From: Malania oleifera
Taxonomy: Eukaryota; Streptophyta; Magnoliopsida; Santalales; Ximeniaceae
Direction of reading: 5' to 3'
Assembly (NCBI RefSeq): GCF_029873635.1
Contig: NC_080425.1
Coordinates: 38,815,390-38,879,389 of the forward strand
Length of the DNA: 64,000 nucleotides
The notes below the pieces were generated by a model. It saw only the letters and a list, made by a program, of their open reading frames with translations, did no database searches and was not told the origin of the DNA. Of the stretch, positions 11,041 through 21,812 are shown piece after piece (positions within the stretch are counted from its first letter, which is position 1; every line of letters starts with the position of its first letter). The translations under genes were made by a program, and so were the position numbers.

Positions 11041-11425
11041 AGAATGTTTTAATATCCGGAATTAACTTTTGAGCACAAAAGACACTGACCTTCCCAGAGG
11101 TTTTGTCACAAAAGACAAGAATCATTCCTAAGGTTTTAAAAACTTCAGAGACAATGTTAGAGACATCCCTTGAGGTTTCAAGAATCCAGGGACCTCCCAC
11201 GAGTTTTGTCAAAAAAGACACAAACCTCTCCTTGTATTTTGTAAAAAGACAAGTCTTTTGAGGGGTGGTGGTTTGTATCTTTTTGATAAATTTTAGGAGA
11301 GGTTTGTGATATTTTTGAAACCTTAACAGAGATCAATGAGATTTTAGAAACCTTTGGAGAGGTCTCTGCCCTTTTGCCAAACCTTAAGAGAGGTTCGTGT
11401 CTTTTGTCCTTAACTTTTTTCTTGA
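11041..11425. repeat. degenerate short-period repeat around TTTTGTC and GAGGTTT
   Basis: About ten loosely repeated units built from AAACCT..GAGAGGT and TTTGTGTCTTTTGTC words alternate over about 380 bp. The open frames on the minus strand here (with repeated ISLISVKVSKISQTS-like wording) are a by-product of the repetition, not a gene. Confidence 0.6.
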
Positions 11426-11938
11426 CAAAATCATTCATTTTATATAAACTTTTTTTAAAAAATTAAGATAAAATGATCACATGAATTTAAAATATAATTA
11501 AAATAAAAATGAGTATAAATTTATTTTTTATTTTTTTTAAAAAACCATTTACAAAATATATTTACAATTTTTTAATTGTCATGTGCAATAAGATTCTTCT
11601 TGTAAAGTGAATTTTGTAATATAATAAAGTAATATAATTGTAATAATTTTAAATTGCACTTTTTAATTTGTATTAATTTGTACTTGATTCAAGGACATAA
11701 ATAATCATGTATTGGAATAATTTTAAAAATGTACTCTTATTGGAAACCAAATGAAGTTTAAATGCAGAGCTAGGCTAAAATCATCAAATGAAGTAAATTG
11801 TTTTAGCCAAAGTGTGACAGATGCATGATAATCAAGGGCAAACAAAATAAAGGCAATTTGTTCTGGTTTGACAGAAAAAGAGTGGCATCCTGGATTTCTA
11901 TTTGTACTTTTAATTTATTTTTTAATATTTTTTTGAAG

Positions 11939-12091
11939 GCCAAACTGCGGAGCTCATCTTGGTGGATAAGGTATTTTGTCCAGACCAGGCTAGAAGAGAA
12001 TGAAACTGCCATGAAGAAGTTTGAACAGGCTTCATCCAAGAGGTCGTACAAGCCTGCGTGCCAAGTTTTCCACCTCAAGTCTTCCTCCTGA
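11939..12091 (+). CDS. orphan terminal exon of an unidentified host gene
   Basis: After a T-rich tract and AG acceptor (11937-11938), 51 codons including the stop run with strongly protein-like codon use (AKLRSSSWWIRYF, LEENETAMKKFEQ, KPACQVFHLKSSS) to TGA at 12089-12091. Basic, aromatic and amphipathic content fits a real C-terminus. I do not recognise the family and found no other exon of it in the window; earlier exons would lie upstream beyond the retroelements, or the exon is a relic. The frame also stays open upstream to 11825, so an unspliced ORF is possible. Confidence 0.45.
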   Translation, partial: AKLRSSSWWIRYFVQTRLEENETAMKKFEQASSKRSYKPACQVFHLKSSS

Positions 12092-13147
12092 AATCTCAGC
12101 ATCATGATCTGTGCTTCAGCTCCATGGCTAAAATTATGCCTACAGTGCCTTCGACTCCCATGGAGTGTTCTTTGTTTGATGGGAATCTCCTCAGCTCATT
12201 TTCTCTTCCAATCAGTGACAGATGAAAGTAGATATATTTGTTGATTGAAAATTGATTGGATAAGTTCTCGGGGAATTGCCTCTGCTCTGTTTTTATTTTT
12301 TAATTTTTTCTTTTAGAATTTAGGTTCTTGTTCTCAATGCTGTTGCTAGTAGCTGCAATGAGACTCCTGCTAGAATTTTTAGACCCATTTTAAATATTTT
12401 ATTTTATTTATCTTTTGTATTGTTATTTCGCTCTGGATGGCTCCCAGGAGAGTGGACTGTCACTCTTTAGAGTGCCTGGGAGAACCAGCAAACCCCTTCT
12501 AAGCTCTAATTAACAGGTTGGAATGTCTTCTTTATACTCTGGCAAGAGGAACTCTGTTATTTTCTGGCTGATACTCAAATTCTTTGCTTTTAAAATTAGG
12601 AGTATATTTAAACTGGATGAATGAAAATTTTAATTTTCATTAGAAGTCGGATATTGAGGTTATATTTAGTTCAGGGAACTCTTATTCTCAAGAATGGAAC
12701 AATCATGATACAAGGAGTTAAAATGAATTATTGTCATAAAGTAAATAATTATGTGAACTTTTTATCAGTTTATAATATGGGATAAATTAGGAATGATGGC
12801 ATAAATTGAAGTGTGTACAAGATTCCTATGGTTACCTTGTTTGGAAAAGATCCAATCTAGAAAAAGACTAGTTGGGAGTTTATCTTTTTGGAAATCTTAG
12901 TGCTCATTTGGTTGTGGAAAATAATTTTTATTTATAATATTTTAAATAATTATAGAAGTATTACTTTATTTTCTAACTTTCTAACTTATAGAAAAATTTG
13001 AAAAAATATTTTATTATTTTTGAGATTTCTTTTTTCCTACTGTGCATTTGGAAACCATGAAATTCACATGTCGGGTTTGACATAAAATATAGTTGTATTG
13101 AGTTTCTTTCAAACATTGAATACCTTTAGTTCATGTGACCTCTAATG
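12092..13147. other. possible 3' UTR and intergenic DNA
   Basis: Follows the orphan exon. A stem of CTCCCAGG (12441-12448) and CCTGGGAG (12475-12482), with inner GAGTG/CACTC pairing, could form a hairpin in a transcript. The remainder is AT-rich without a recognisable gene. Confidence 0.4.
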
Positions 13148-13375
13148 CATATGCTCATACTTGGTCACCTAAGACTCTAGGAGGAGCTCCAATAGCTCTT
13201 CTCGAGGTAGTTATCTTGGGATATGGACATGGTTTGGGACAAGAGTAGTATCATAATTAACAAGGAGAGCATCTTGATTTTCTTGAGAAGTTGTTAGATC
13301 AAAGGAATGGTTTTAGATTCTATAGACCATTTGTTATCCATCACTAGAGTCTCTAGTAATTGATATGGAACAGGA
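13148..13375 (-). pseudogene. endogenous caulimovirid movement-protein fragment (inverted arm)
   Basis: On the minus strand this stretch matches the C-terminal part of the movement-protein region at about 14090-14310, so the two form an inverted repeat around a 0.7-kb spacer. Shared wording includes NHSFDL, NYDTT and EELLEL. Stops interrupt it. It is part of a rearranged virus-derived locus. Confidence 0.8.
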
Positions 13376-13439
13376 ATACTTTGATTGATTTTGTGTCTTA
13401 TTTTACAAGATGGACAAGAGATCTATTCATTCTTAGGTT

Positions 13440-14780
13440 GTGAGAGGGGATTTTGAATGTGTCAATCAAGAAGTCATGTCCTCTAGAGTTGTGATAACTC
13501 CATCCCCATCCTTCAAGTCTTTCCCCGAAACTTCATCTGCATTCAACCTAGATCGTCTTAATCATATGCATAAAGTAGACTATGTACCAAAATATGACCT
13601 TATCCCTCAAACCAAGAGTCCCCAAATTACAAACTCGTACTGTCTATGACCAAACCAAGTATCCTTTAAATCTTCAAAAGAAAATCACTGGCAAAATAGT
13701 TGTGTCGAGAGGCGTTAAAGAGATTATCGAGACTTCTCCTTTCAATTCTCACCAACTCTTGGATACTAAAGTAGAACAGTTTGTTACACTAAAGTTCTCC
13801 CCCGATCTTCCCCCGAAGTATCTCAACTAGGGATTCACCCATATCCATATTGGTGCAGTTGAGCTGCACCTTACCTTCCACAGGAGGAAAGGTCTTCCTC
13901 TTTGCTCCAAGATTGCTCTCTTTGATTCAAAGCTCTATAAATATGAGCATGCTTGTATTGCCACTATACAGACAATTTTGAATGCGGGGACGGTCAACTT
14001 TACGGTCTTCCCCAACTTCTGCTTACACTTATCTGATCTCAATATGAGAACTGCTCTGAAAGTCCAAATCCAGATTGTTGGAGCTCCCTAGATCTCTAAT
14101 TCCATAGCAATTACTCTCCACCATCAAATGATTTATAGACTCTAAAACCATTCCTTTGATCTGGCAACCCCTCGGGAAAATCAAGAAGCTCTCTTTGTCA
14201 ATTATGATACTACTTTTGTCTTGAGTCATGTCTATATCCCAAGACAACTACCTCAAGAAGAGCTCTTGGAGCTCTTCCCAGAGTCTTGGGTGACAAAGTA
14301 TGAGTAGATGCATCAAATCCCCAAGCCAGTCATCCTCCATGATATAGTCTATAAAACTATGAAGAATAGTGACATCCATATTTCCTTCCCTAAGGATTGG
14401 GAATCTCTGACAAGCTCATTCTCGCAGCATGTCTTTCCCACCATGATGATTCAACCACATCAGGAGTCACAGACACTTTTGAAAGATTAGAGGATCATGA
14501 TTAGATCACCAGCTATTTCCATCGACCAGACTAATCAAGCATCTCTATGATCTCTGGTCTCAATCCCATATTTCAAGCGAGATGGCTTTCTAGTTTACCA
14601 ACTCGTAACCAAATCCACCCACAAATGGTTTGACATTGACTATACTTGTAATGGATGCCTTAATGATCCAATGTATGAATCTGATGAAGAAAAATTTCAA
14701 GATAAGAAAAATAAGGCAACTGCCAGTGGGAACTCAAAAAGAAATATGAAGACGGAGATCCAAAAGTCGGCATGTTGGGA
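13440..14780 (+). pseudogene. endogenous caulimovirid movement protein and downstream ORF1 part
   Basis: Decayed copy of a plant pararetrovirus 30K-superfamily movement protein, the protein that helps virus pass through plasmodesmata. The main frame (13582-14307) contains FTHIHIGAVEL, FPNFCLHLSDLN and ALKVQIQIVGAP, typical of caulimovirid movement proteins. In-frame stops are at 13828, 14089, 14143 and 14305, and a frameshift near 13640 separates the N-terminal part (13440-13649). Further virus-like frame continues past 14308. The wording suggests a Florendovirus/Petuvirus-like lineage, but genus is inference. Confidence 0.8.
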
Positions 14781-15955
14781 GAACCATTAGGAAAATTTGA
14801 CTACTATGTCAAATATGAAGGAAAGAAGGATGGACTGGAGGCCTTGTATCATCTTGGTATTTCTCTTTTCAATGGTGTGGTAGAGAATATTATTCTGGAT
14901 ATCATTGGGGAGACTTTGGATTCTTTTTGTGGAGGTGGATGAGCTTGAAGATGAGGATGCCATGATGAAAAGAACTTGGAGGTTTGTTGGTCTTGAAAGG
15001 AAGTCACTAAGGATGTTGTGCTTTCCTTTGATGTGCTTCACCTCAAATTTATACTGTGAGAACTAGTTAGCCCATCTAAGAAGTTGTCCTTGTAAAAGGA
15101 TCTCTTTCTTGAATTGTATCATCTTTGGAAAAGATGACATTTCCATTTCAATTGTACATATGCTCGATTAGATGGAACTCAAAATTTTCATTCCCCTTTT
15201 CACTACCAAGATCTCTTTGAATGTGGAGTGATAGTGCAATTCAGATTCTTTGAATGCTCCAATTTTGTATCTGCAAATGTGACTAGTCCTATATATTTTT
15301 CTTTAACTGAGGTTGTACCCTAATATTTGTCATTTGCATCGATTTGCAGGATTCTTTTTCCTTTATCATGAATTTGAAGAGGTGGCAATTGCATGGCCAT
15401 ATCGTTAAGCGACCTTATCACTTCAACGTGTTTGGATTCCTATAGGGGCACATCTTTCTTTTTCAAAAATTGATGTAGTGGTGTCATATAGATTGCTAGC
15501 TTTGGAACAAAGTCTGTCATGTCATTGACAATACCAAGAAATTGTTGCAGCTATTTTATCGTCATCTGTGTGTCTAGAAAAGTGTTGAGTTGTGTTGCAA
15601 TGTGTTGCTACAGTTTGTACTTTACTTGGCTTATCTTCATCCCAAGGAAATCAATTGTTTCGACACCAATTATCATCTTCTTTTTTGATAGCACGATTCC
15701 ATATCATGCAACAATATCCATGAATTGATTTAGTAACTTAGCATGGGATGCTGTATCTTTTGAAAACAACAGAATATTATTAATATATATCAGGGCATGG
15801 TGGAGAATGGGTTGGAAGCTCTTAATCATTGCCCTTTGGAAGATGGATGGGGCCACCTTAAGCCCAAATGGCATAATAGTCCATTGGTAGTGGAAATTGG
15901 GTATACAAAAAGATGTCTTGGGTCTATCATATGGATGGATGCCCAATTTCTAGAA
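14700..15955 (-). pseudogene. endogenous caulimovirid reverse transcriptase / RNase H, minus strand
   Basis: On the minus strand, MGIHPYDRPKTSFCIP (just below 15946), IMPFGLKVAPSIFQRAM and a palm motif reading YINN where YIDD is expected (near 15785) mark a caulimovirid RT. RNase H debris follows and ends with HIKGKHNILSDFLSRP near 15035-14985. An ATG at about 14963 then starts a Ser-rich frame that may be a second viral ORF. Many stops and frame changes are present. The plus strand of 14750-14950 is also open, so the exact boundary with the preceding segment is uncertain. Confidence 0.8.
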
Positions 15956-16071
15956 AGGTTACCCTCTCTTAGGATTGCACATAAATAAACATTTGGTATC
16001 AGAGCAAGGTTACCCTAGACTTAAATTGTCTTTTCTTTTCTTTCCTTTTTTTTTTTTTTGTAAAAGATCAC

Positions 16072-17510
16072 GATGGCACACATTGGTGTAACCTCATTCA
16101 GTGAAGGACACTCATCCACATGACCACCCATTTTTTTGTGGTGTCAACTACACATATTGAAAAAAAGAATGCGAATCTTTCTTCAAAATGCTGATCGGAA
16201 AGTATGGAAAGTTGTTTCTAGAGGAAATCACATTCCTATGAAAATTGTGGATAAGGAAAATATACCTAAGACTGAGGATGAGCACATAAATGAAGACATG
16301 AAAGCTTTTCAAATAAATACTACTGCAATGAATTTGCTTTATTGTGCTTTAGACGTAATGAATTTAATAGGGTCATGACATGCTCTTGGTAAAACTTACC
16401 CCATTTATGAAAAGATCAGGAAAATTCTTAGGGGATTACCACCAGTGTGGGAGGCAAAGGCTACAGCCATAGTAGAAGGGCGAAACGTGAAAGCAATGAC
16501 ACTTGATGAGTTGATCGGTTTTCTCATCACATACAAGCTGACAATAATGAAAGACTGAGTGAGCAGAATAAAACTAAGAAAGTAACAACCCTCAAAGCAT
16601 TATCCAGCAATTCTAGTGAAGAGAGTTGTTTAGGATCAGAAGATAACATGACTCTTTTAACTAAGAAGTTTGGAAAGTTTCTAAAAAAGAACAGGAAGTA
16701 TACCAGAAAAATTTAGAACTCAAAAACAGAAAAAGGAGAGTCAAGTAGAAGGAAGCAAAAGGATGATCCTCCTATGTGCTACAACTGCAATGAAGTTGGG
16801 CACATCAAGCCAAAATGTCCACATCTAAAGAAAGTGTCCAAAAAGAAGAAAAAGGCACTAAAGGTTGGTTGGGACACTCACAGTACTAGTAGTTCAGACT
16901 TTGAATCTAGCGACGATCAAATTGCAAATTTGTGTCTGATGGCTCACGAAGAACACGAGGTACAATCTTTTTGTTCAGCTTCTTCATATTATTCTAGTGA
17001 CTCTGATAATGATGATAGCATGATGTCGTATGATGAATTGCAACAGGAATATCTGTATACTCTTAAAATGCTTGAGAAAATGACTCAAAAAAATTCTAAT
17101 TTGAAATTAAAACTAAAGGAATTTTCAAAGTTGTTGGAAAGACAAAATGAATCTTATACCTCATTAATAAAAGACAAGGATTTGAAAATTGTTGTGTTAG
17201 AAAGAAATTTGGAAGACAAATCTAAAATAATTTATAAATTCACAAAGGGTTAAAATAATTTTGAAAGACTTCTTGGAGCTCAAAGAGATTCCCTAGATAA
17301 GGAAGGTCTTGGTTTTAATGGAAAAGAAAACCTTAAACGGAAACACCTTTACATGGGCCACTTTGTAAGAGAGTCAAAATTTTATGTTCCAACTATAGAT
17401 TCTTATAGATATATTACATGTTTCAAATGTAAGAGATTAGATCACATAAAATTTGATTGTCCATTTAAAAATAAAGATGTTAAAATTAAGAAGGTGTGAA
17501 AAGTTAAAGG
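16072..17510 (+). pseudogene. Sirevirus-like gag with zinc knuckles
   Basis: The start ATGGCACACATTGG lies near 16073. A UBN2-type core (YWKKRMRIFLQ near 16155; RGLPPVWEAKATAI near 16430) is followed by a nucleocapsid knuckle CYNCNEVGHIKPKC near 16776-16820. A Ser/Asp-rich and then coiled-coil section follows to 17253, and a second knuckle-like CFKCKRLDHIKFDC near 17420-17460. Stops and frameshifts break it at several points, for example near 16376 and 16556. Confidence 0.85.
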
Positions 17511-17590
17511 AGAGTCTAGCACTAACCCCTATGGATCTAAGAAAATATGGGTACCAAAATTAGTCAATTGAATGTCCATTACAGGTATGC

Positions 17591-17944
17591 TTGAGATCAT
17601 CCTCTTCAAAGGATAGATGGTATATGGATAGTGGATGTTCTCGACATATGACCGGAGATAAAGCCAAATTTGCGTCCATCACACCTAAGGATGGAGGATT
17701 CGTCACCTTCAATGACAATGCAAAAGGTAGAATTGTTGGAGTTGGTAAGGTTGGTAAGGAACCTTCCCTTGTTATTAATAATGTTTTATTAGTAGATTGT
17801 CTAAAACATAACATATTAAGTATAAGTCAATTGTGTGATAAAGGTTATAGAGTTTCTTTTGAACATGAAAAATGCACTGTAGAGGATAAATCTGAAAACA
17901 AAATATTGTTTACTGCTGATCGTCATGAATGTCTACACCACTAG
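17591..17944 (+). pseudogene. copia aspartic protease (Sirevirus-like)
   Basis: Reads RWYMDSGCSRHMTG with the DSG active-site triad, then VKHNILSISQL-like wording near 17805 (KHNILSISQLCDKGY), the usual end of copia protease. It is a clean frame of 117 codons, but isolated from gag and integrase by stops. Confidence 0.87.
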
Positions 17945-17984
17945 CTTTGATAATCTTGCCTCTCAATATGTAACTTGCTTTTCT

Positions 17985-18884
17985 GCAATAAATGAAGATA
18001 GTTGGCTATGACATAGGAGATTAGGACATGCAAACATGAACTTATTATCCAAACTAGTTAAAGGAGAATTAATTAACTAAGAAAAAATTGCTAAAGATAA
18101 AATATGTGATGCATGTCAACTAGGAAAACAAATAAAATCTAGCTTTAAGAAGAAGAAAACTATCTCCACCACTAGACCACTTCAAATGTTGCACTTAGAT
18201 CTATTTGGTCCTAATCCAACTCAAAGTCTAGGTGGTAAATTATATGCTTTCTTCATTGTTGACGATTATTCAAGGTTCACATGAGTACTATTTCTTACAC
18301 ATAAAGATGAAACTTGTGAACAATTTACTAGACTTTGCATAAATATCCAAAATGAAAAGGGATACAAAATTACCCACATTAGAAGTGATAAGGGAACATA
18401 ATTTAAAAAGAATGGTATAGAGAACTACTATAACATAGAGGGTATATCTCATAACTTCTCAGCACCTAGAACTCCACAAAAAATGGGGTAGTTGAGTGAA
18501 AGAATAAATCTTTACAGGAAATGGCTAGAACCATGCTTAATGAACATAAGCCACTTAAGTACTTCTGGGCTAAGGCAGTGAACACCGCTTGCTATGTATT
18601 GAATAGAGTTCTGATTAGACCCACTCTAAATAAAACTCCCTATGAATTGTGGAGTGACCATAGACCAAATATTTCATATTTTTCATGTCTTTGGCTGCAA
18701 ATGTTTTGTTCTTAGAGATAATGAACACCTAGGAAAATTTAATGTGAAATCTGATGAAGGTATCTTTCTAGGTTATGCCTTAGATAGTAAAGCCTACAGG
18801 GTGTATAATAAAAGAATGTTGACAGTAATTGAATCCATCCATGTAGTGTTTGATGAGTCCAATCCCTTTTTCAAAAAGCCATGA
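17985..18884 (+). pseudogene. copia integrase (Sirevirus-like)
   Basis: The GAG-pre-integrase RRLGHANMNLLSKL lies near 18015 and the CxxC (CDACQLGK) near 18105. The catalytic core has LHLDLFGP near 18190, VDDYSRFT near 18260 and RSDKGT near 18380. A frameshift follows, then MARTMLNEHKPLKYFWAKA near 18521 and the C-terminal FGCKCFVLRDNEHLGKF. It has several stops and frame changes. Confidence 0.85.
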
Positions 18885-19299
18885 GGATGAGATTGAGACA
18901 AGTAACGGATTAGAAAAACTATATATTGAAAATAATGTAGATAAGAACGTTGAAGTTAACGAAACATCTTCTAAAGATAATCAAGTAGAAAGAGAGGGTT
19001 ATGAGCTACCTAGGGAATGGAAATATGTAAGGAATCACCCCATTGATCAAATCATAGGTGAACCATCACGTGGAATAACTACACGATCATCACTTATAAT
19101 ATAGTTAGTCACTTTGCATTCTTATCACAAGAAGAACCTAAGAAAGTGAGTGAGGCAATTGAGGATGAATCATGGGTGATATCTATGCAAGAAGAATTAA
19201 ATCAATTTGAGAGAAATAGAAGCTAGACGTTAGTTCCTAGACCCGATAATCATACAGTTATTGGAACAAAATAGACATAAGAACAAGAAAGATGAAAAT

Positions 19300-19850
19300 G
19301 GAATTGTAGTTAGAAACAAAGCTAAACTAGTAGCTCAAGGATATAACCAGGAGGAAGACATAGATTTTAAGCATTTGCTCCCGTAGCTAGGATGGAAGCC
19401 ATTCGGATGTTATTGGCATATGCTGCTTTTAAGAATTTTAAATTATATCAAACGGATGTGAAAAACGCATTCCTAAATGGCTATATTAATGAGGAAGTCT
19501 ATGTTGAACAACTCATAGGGTTTGAAAACCACAAATTTCCAAATCATGAATATAAATTGACTAAAACCTTGTATGGATTGAAGCAAGCTCCTAGAGCTTG
19601 GTATGAAAGGTTTAGTGGTTTTCTTCTAGATAATGAGTTTATTAGAGGGAAGATTGATACAATACTTTTCATAAAGGCTAAAAATGAAAATTTACTCCTA
19701 GTTCCAATTTACGTAGATGATATCATTTTTAGAGCAACCAATGAAAATTTATGTAATGAGTTTGTTAGATGCATGCGAAGTGAATTTGAAATGAGTATGA
19801 TAGGTGAACTTAACTTCTTTTTAGGACTTCAGATCAAACAGGTTCATTGA
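19300..19850 (+). pseudogene. copia reverse transcriptase with intact YVDD (Sirevirus-like)
   Basis: The longest frame (19392-19850) carries QTDVKNAFLNGYINEEVYV, KTLYGLKQAPRAWYERF and an intact YVDD box near 19710-19721, ending with LNFFLGLQIKQVH and a stop. The N-terminal part (KARLVAQGYNQEE-like near 19320) is in a different frame. The RNase H that should follow is absent. Confidence 0.9.
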
Positions 19851-19855
19851 ACATA

Positions 19856-20450
19856 TTACATACACTTAACTGAGCTTCAAGTTATATCATCTGAGTATGT
19901 ATTAGGATTTCATTTGTACTCATTAGCTTGTTAAGAAGCATTTGAGTTTTTTAGAAAATTGTAATCTTATTATTGTATTAACGGTTCGGGTTGTGAACCG
20001 GAGTGAGGAGGAAACTACGCCATTTGTAAGCAGCGAACTGTAATGGGAAGCTCCGTCCCAGATAAAGGAGTGGGATTAGTGGAATCCTTGAGTGAATTGC
20101 TCAAGGCAAGGACGTAGGCCGAGTTGGCTAAACCTCGTATAAACTATGTTTGCATCTCTCTTTCCTTATCTCCTTTTAATTTCCACTTGCGTTTAAATTG
20201 TCAATCTTATATGTATGTATGTTGTTAAATATCACGTGCACTTGAGAATAATTGGGTATCACTGATTTTATTAAGATATTAATTTTGATTAATTTTATTA
20301 GCTAGTTTAATAAATTGAAATTTAAGTATTCCCTAACTTGTGATTATTCTGTTAAATGTAAAGTTAGGGATTAACTAAGAAATATTCTTAAGTAATTTTT
20401 TAAAATACCCAATTCACCCCCTCTTGTGATTACACCTAAATTAACATTTG
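19856..20450 (+). repeat. Sirevirus-like LTR
   Basis: LTR sequence ending ACCCAATTCACCCCCTCTTG then GATTACACCTAAATTAACA, immediately before a second primer site at 20451. It contains the GC-richer block GGGAAGCTCCGTCCCAG near 20050. Its left edge is not resolved because coding sequence runs straight into it. Confidence 0.78.
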
Positions 20451-20873
20451 ATATCAGAGCGAGGTTACACTAGATTTAAAATTTTTTTTTTTTTTTTTTT
20501 TGTAAAAGATTATGAAGGCACACATTAGTGTAACCCCATTCGGTGAGGGACACTCATCCACACAACCACCCATTTTTTTGTGGTGTCAACTATATATATT
20601 GGAAACAAAGAATGCGAATCTTTCTTCAAAACGTTAATTGGAAAGTATACCTAAGACTGAAGGAAATCATATTCCTATGAAAATTGTGGATAAATAAAAT
20701 ATACCTAAGACTGAAGATGAATACATAGATGAAGACATGAAAGCTCTTCAAATAAATGCTACTGCAATGAATTTGCTTTATTATGCTTTAGATGTAAATG
20801 AATTTAATAGGGTCATGGCATGTACCTATGCTAAAGAAATATGGGATAAATTAGAAGTCACATGTTGACTTTA
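20451..20873 (+). mobile_element. second Sirevirus-like internal start, truncated
   Basis: The primer-site relic TTGATATCAGAGCGAGG, a poly-T tract and the gag start repeat the order of 15990-16380 with many substitutions. It is cut at 20874 by a reverse-oriented LTR. With the preceding element it forms an internal-LTR-internal arrangement, as produced by unequal recombination or tandem insertion. Confidence 0.82.
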
Positions 20874-21812
20874 GTGTAATCCCAAGAGGGGGGTGAATTG
20901 GATATTTAAAATTTTTCTGCCTAGGTCAACTAACCAGCAACAGTATTTCACAAACCTTGGGTCAATCTAAAGCATATATGAAATAAACAAATAGATGCAA
21001 ATGCAATTGATTTGCTTTAGATAAATTTAAACGAGCAAGCACAATATAGTAAAGCAAATAAAGTAAAGATGACATTAGATGTGTTATTGGGGTTCGAAAA
21101 ATGTGCCTACGTCCCTGCCTCAGCTTGCAAGCCCGAGCATTCAACTAAAGCTCACTTCACGGGTGGAGCGACACCAAATACAAAACCAGGTCAAATTACC
21201 AGGGCTGACCTCAACCTTTATAACCAATCCTTACGGGCTATATCAATACCCCCTCAAGCCACGCCTGGAATACAACAGATAATCAAAATAAATTTTGCAT
21301 ACAATATCAATGCTTCTCTAATAAGAGTGTATGTACCAATACAATCAATGCACTTCAATATGATAGGATATATAAGCTCAGTGAAGTCTAATATAACCAC
21401 TCTCAAGATAATGTAAATATAGCAATCAGTATGTGAGTGTTGTGAATGAATCTTTGAGTCAAGATATGCATGAATGTAACAATCACAAGTTGTAAACTCA
21501 AAGATCTCAAGAGCACAAGCAAATATCTCAAAAATAAATTTTCATATATCAAGTGTGAGAGATATTTGGATTTTAGCTTGTCAAAAATGTTTTTCACAAA
21601 CAAACACAATACGAGCTTTTAGTTTTGCAATAATAATGCAAGACTCACAAGTCCTAGAGAGTTTTCCTAAAGAAGACTTATGAACTAAATCACAAAGGAA
21701 AACTCGAGCTTACTGTCAATAAAAATCAATATCTATAAGAGAATATGAGAGTGTAAGCTTATGGATGATTTCAAGAAACTCTCACCAGAGGAATATACTA
21801 GCTTTACCATGA
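20874..21812 (-). repeat. Sirevirus-type LTR, minus strand (first of two)
   Basis: Begins TGTAATCCCAAGAGGGGGGT, the reverse complement of a Sirevirus-like LTR end. It contains the conserved ACGTCCCTGCCTCAGCTTGC and GGTGGAGCGACACC blocks near 21110-21180. The right edge is set by the start of the next, related LTR. Confidence 0.72.

Larger units (their letters stand above)
15956..19855 (+). mobile_element. Sirevirus-like Ty1/copia internal region, truncated
   Basis: About 36 bases of LTR end (from 15956) precede a Met-tRNA primer site TGGTATCAGAGC (15994-16005). Then come gag, protease, integrase and RT in copia order. The long Lys/Ser-rich gag with a coiled coil and the LTR wording (ACCCAATTCACCCCCTCTTG) match plant Sireviruses. 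The 5' LTR is cut off at the caulimovirid junction and RNase H is missing: coding ends near 19850 and passes straight into LTR sequence. Confidence 0.88.

Noticed and set aside
11178..11438. Minus-strand ORF with repeated VSKISQTS-like wording
   Set aside because: Product of a degenerate nucleotide repeat, not conserved protein.
11803..12105. 100-residue minus-strand ORF
   Set aside because: Antisense to the better-supported exon at 11939-12091, with no splice or motif support.
12441..12482. Hairpin as a microRNA precursor
   Set aside because: The stem is only 8 bp plus a 5-bp inner stem, far shorter than plant miRNA foldbacks.
21069..21416. 115-residue ORF in a reverse LTR
   Set aside because: Lies wholly inside LTR sequence; related LTRs do not conserve the frame.
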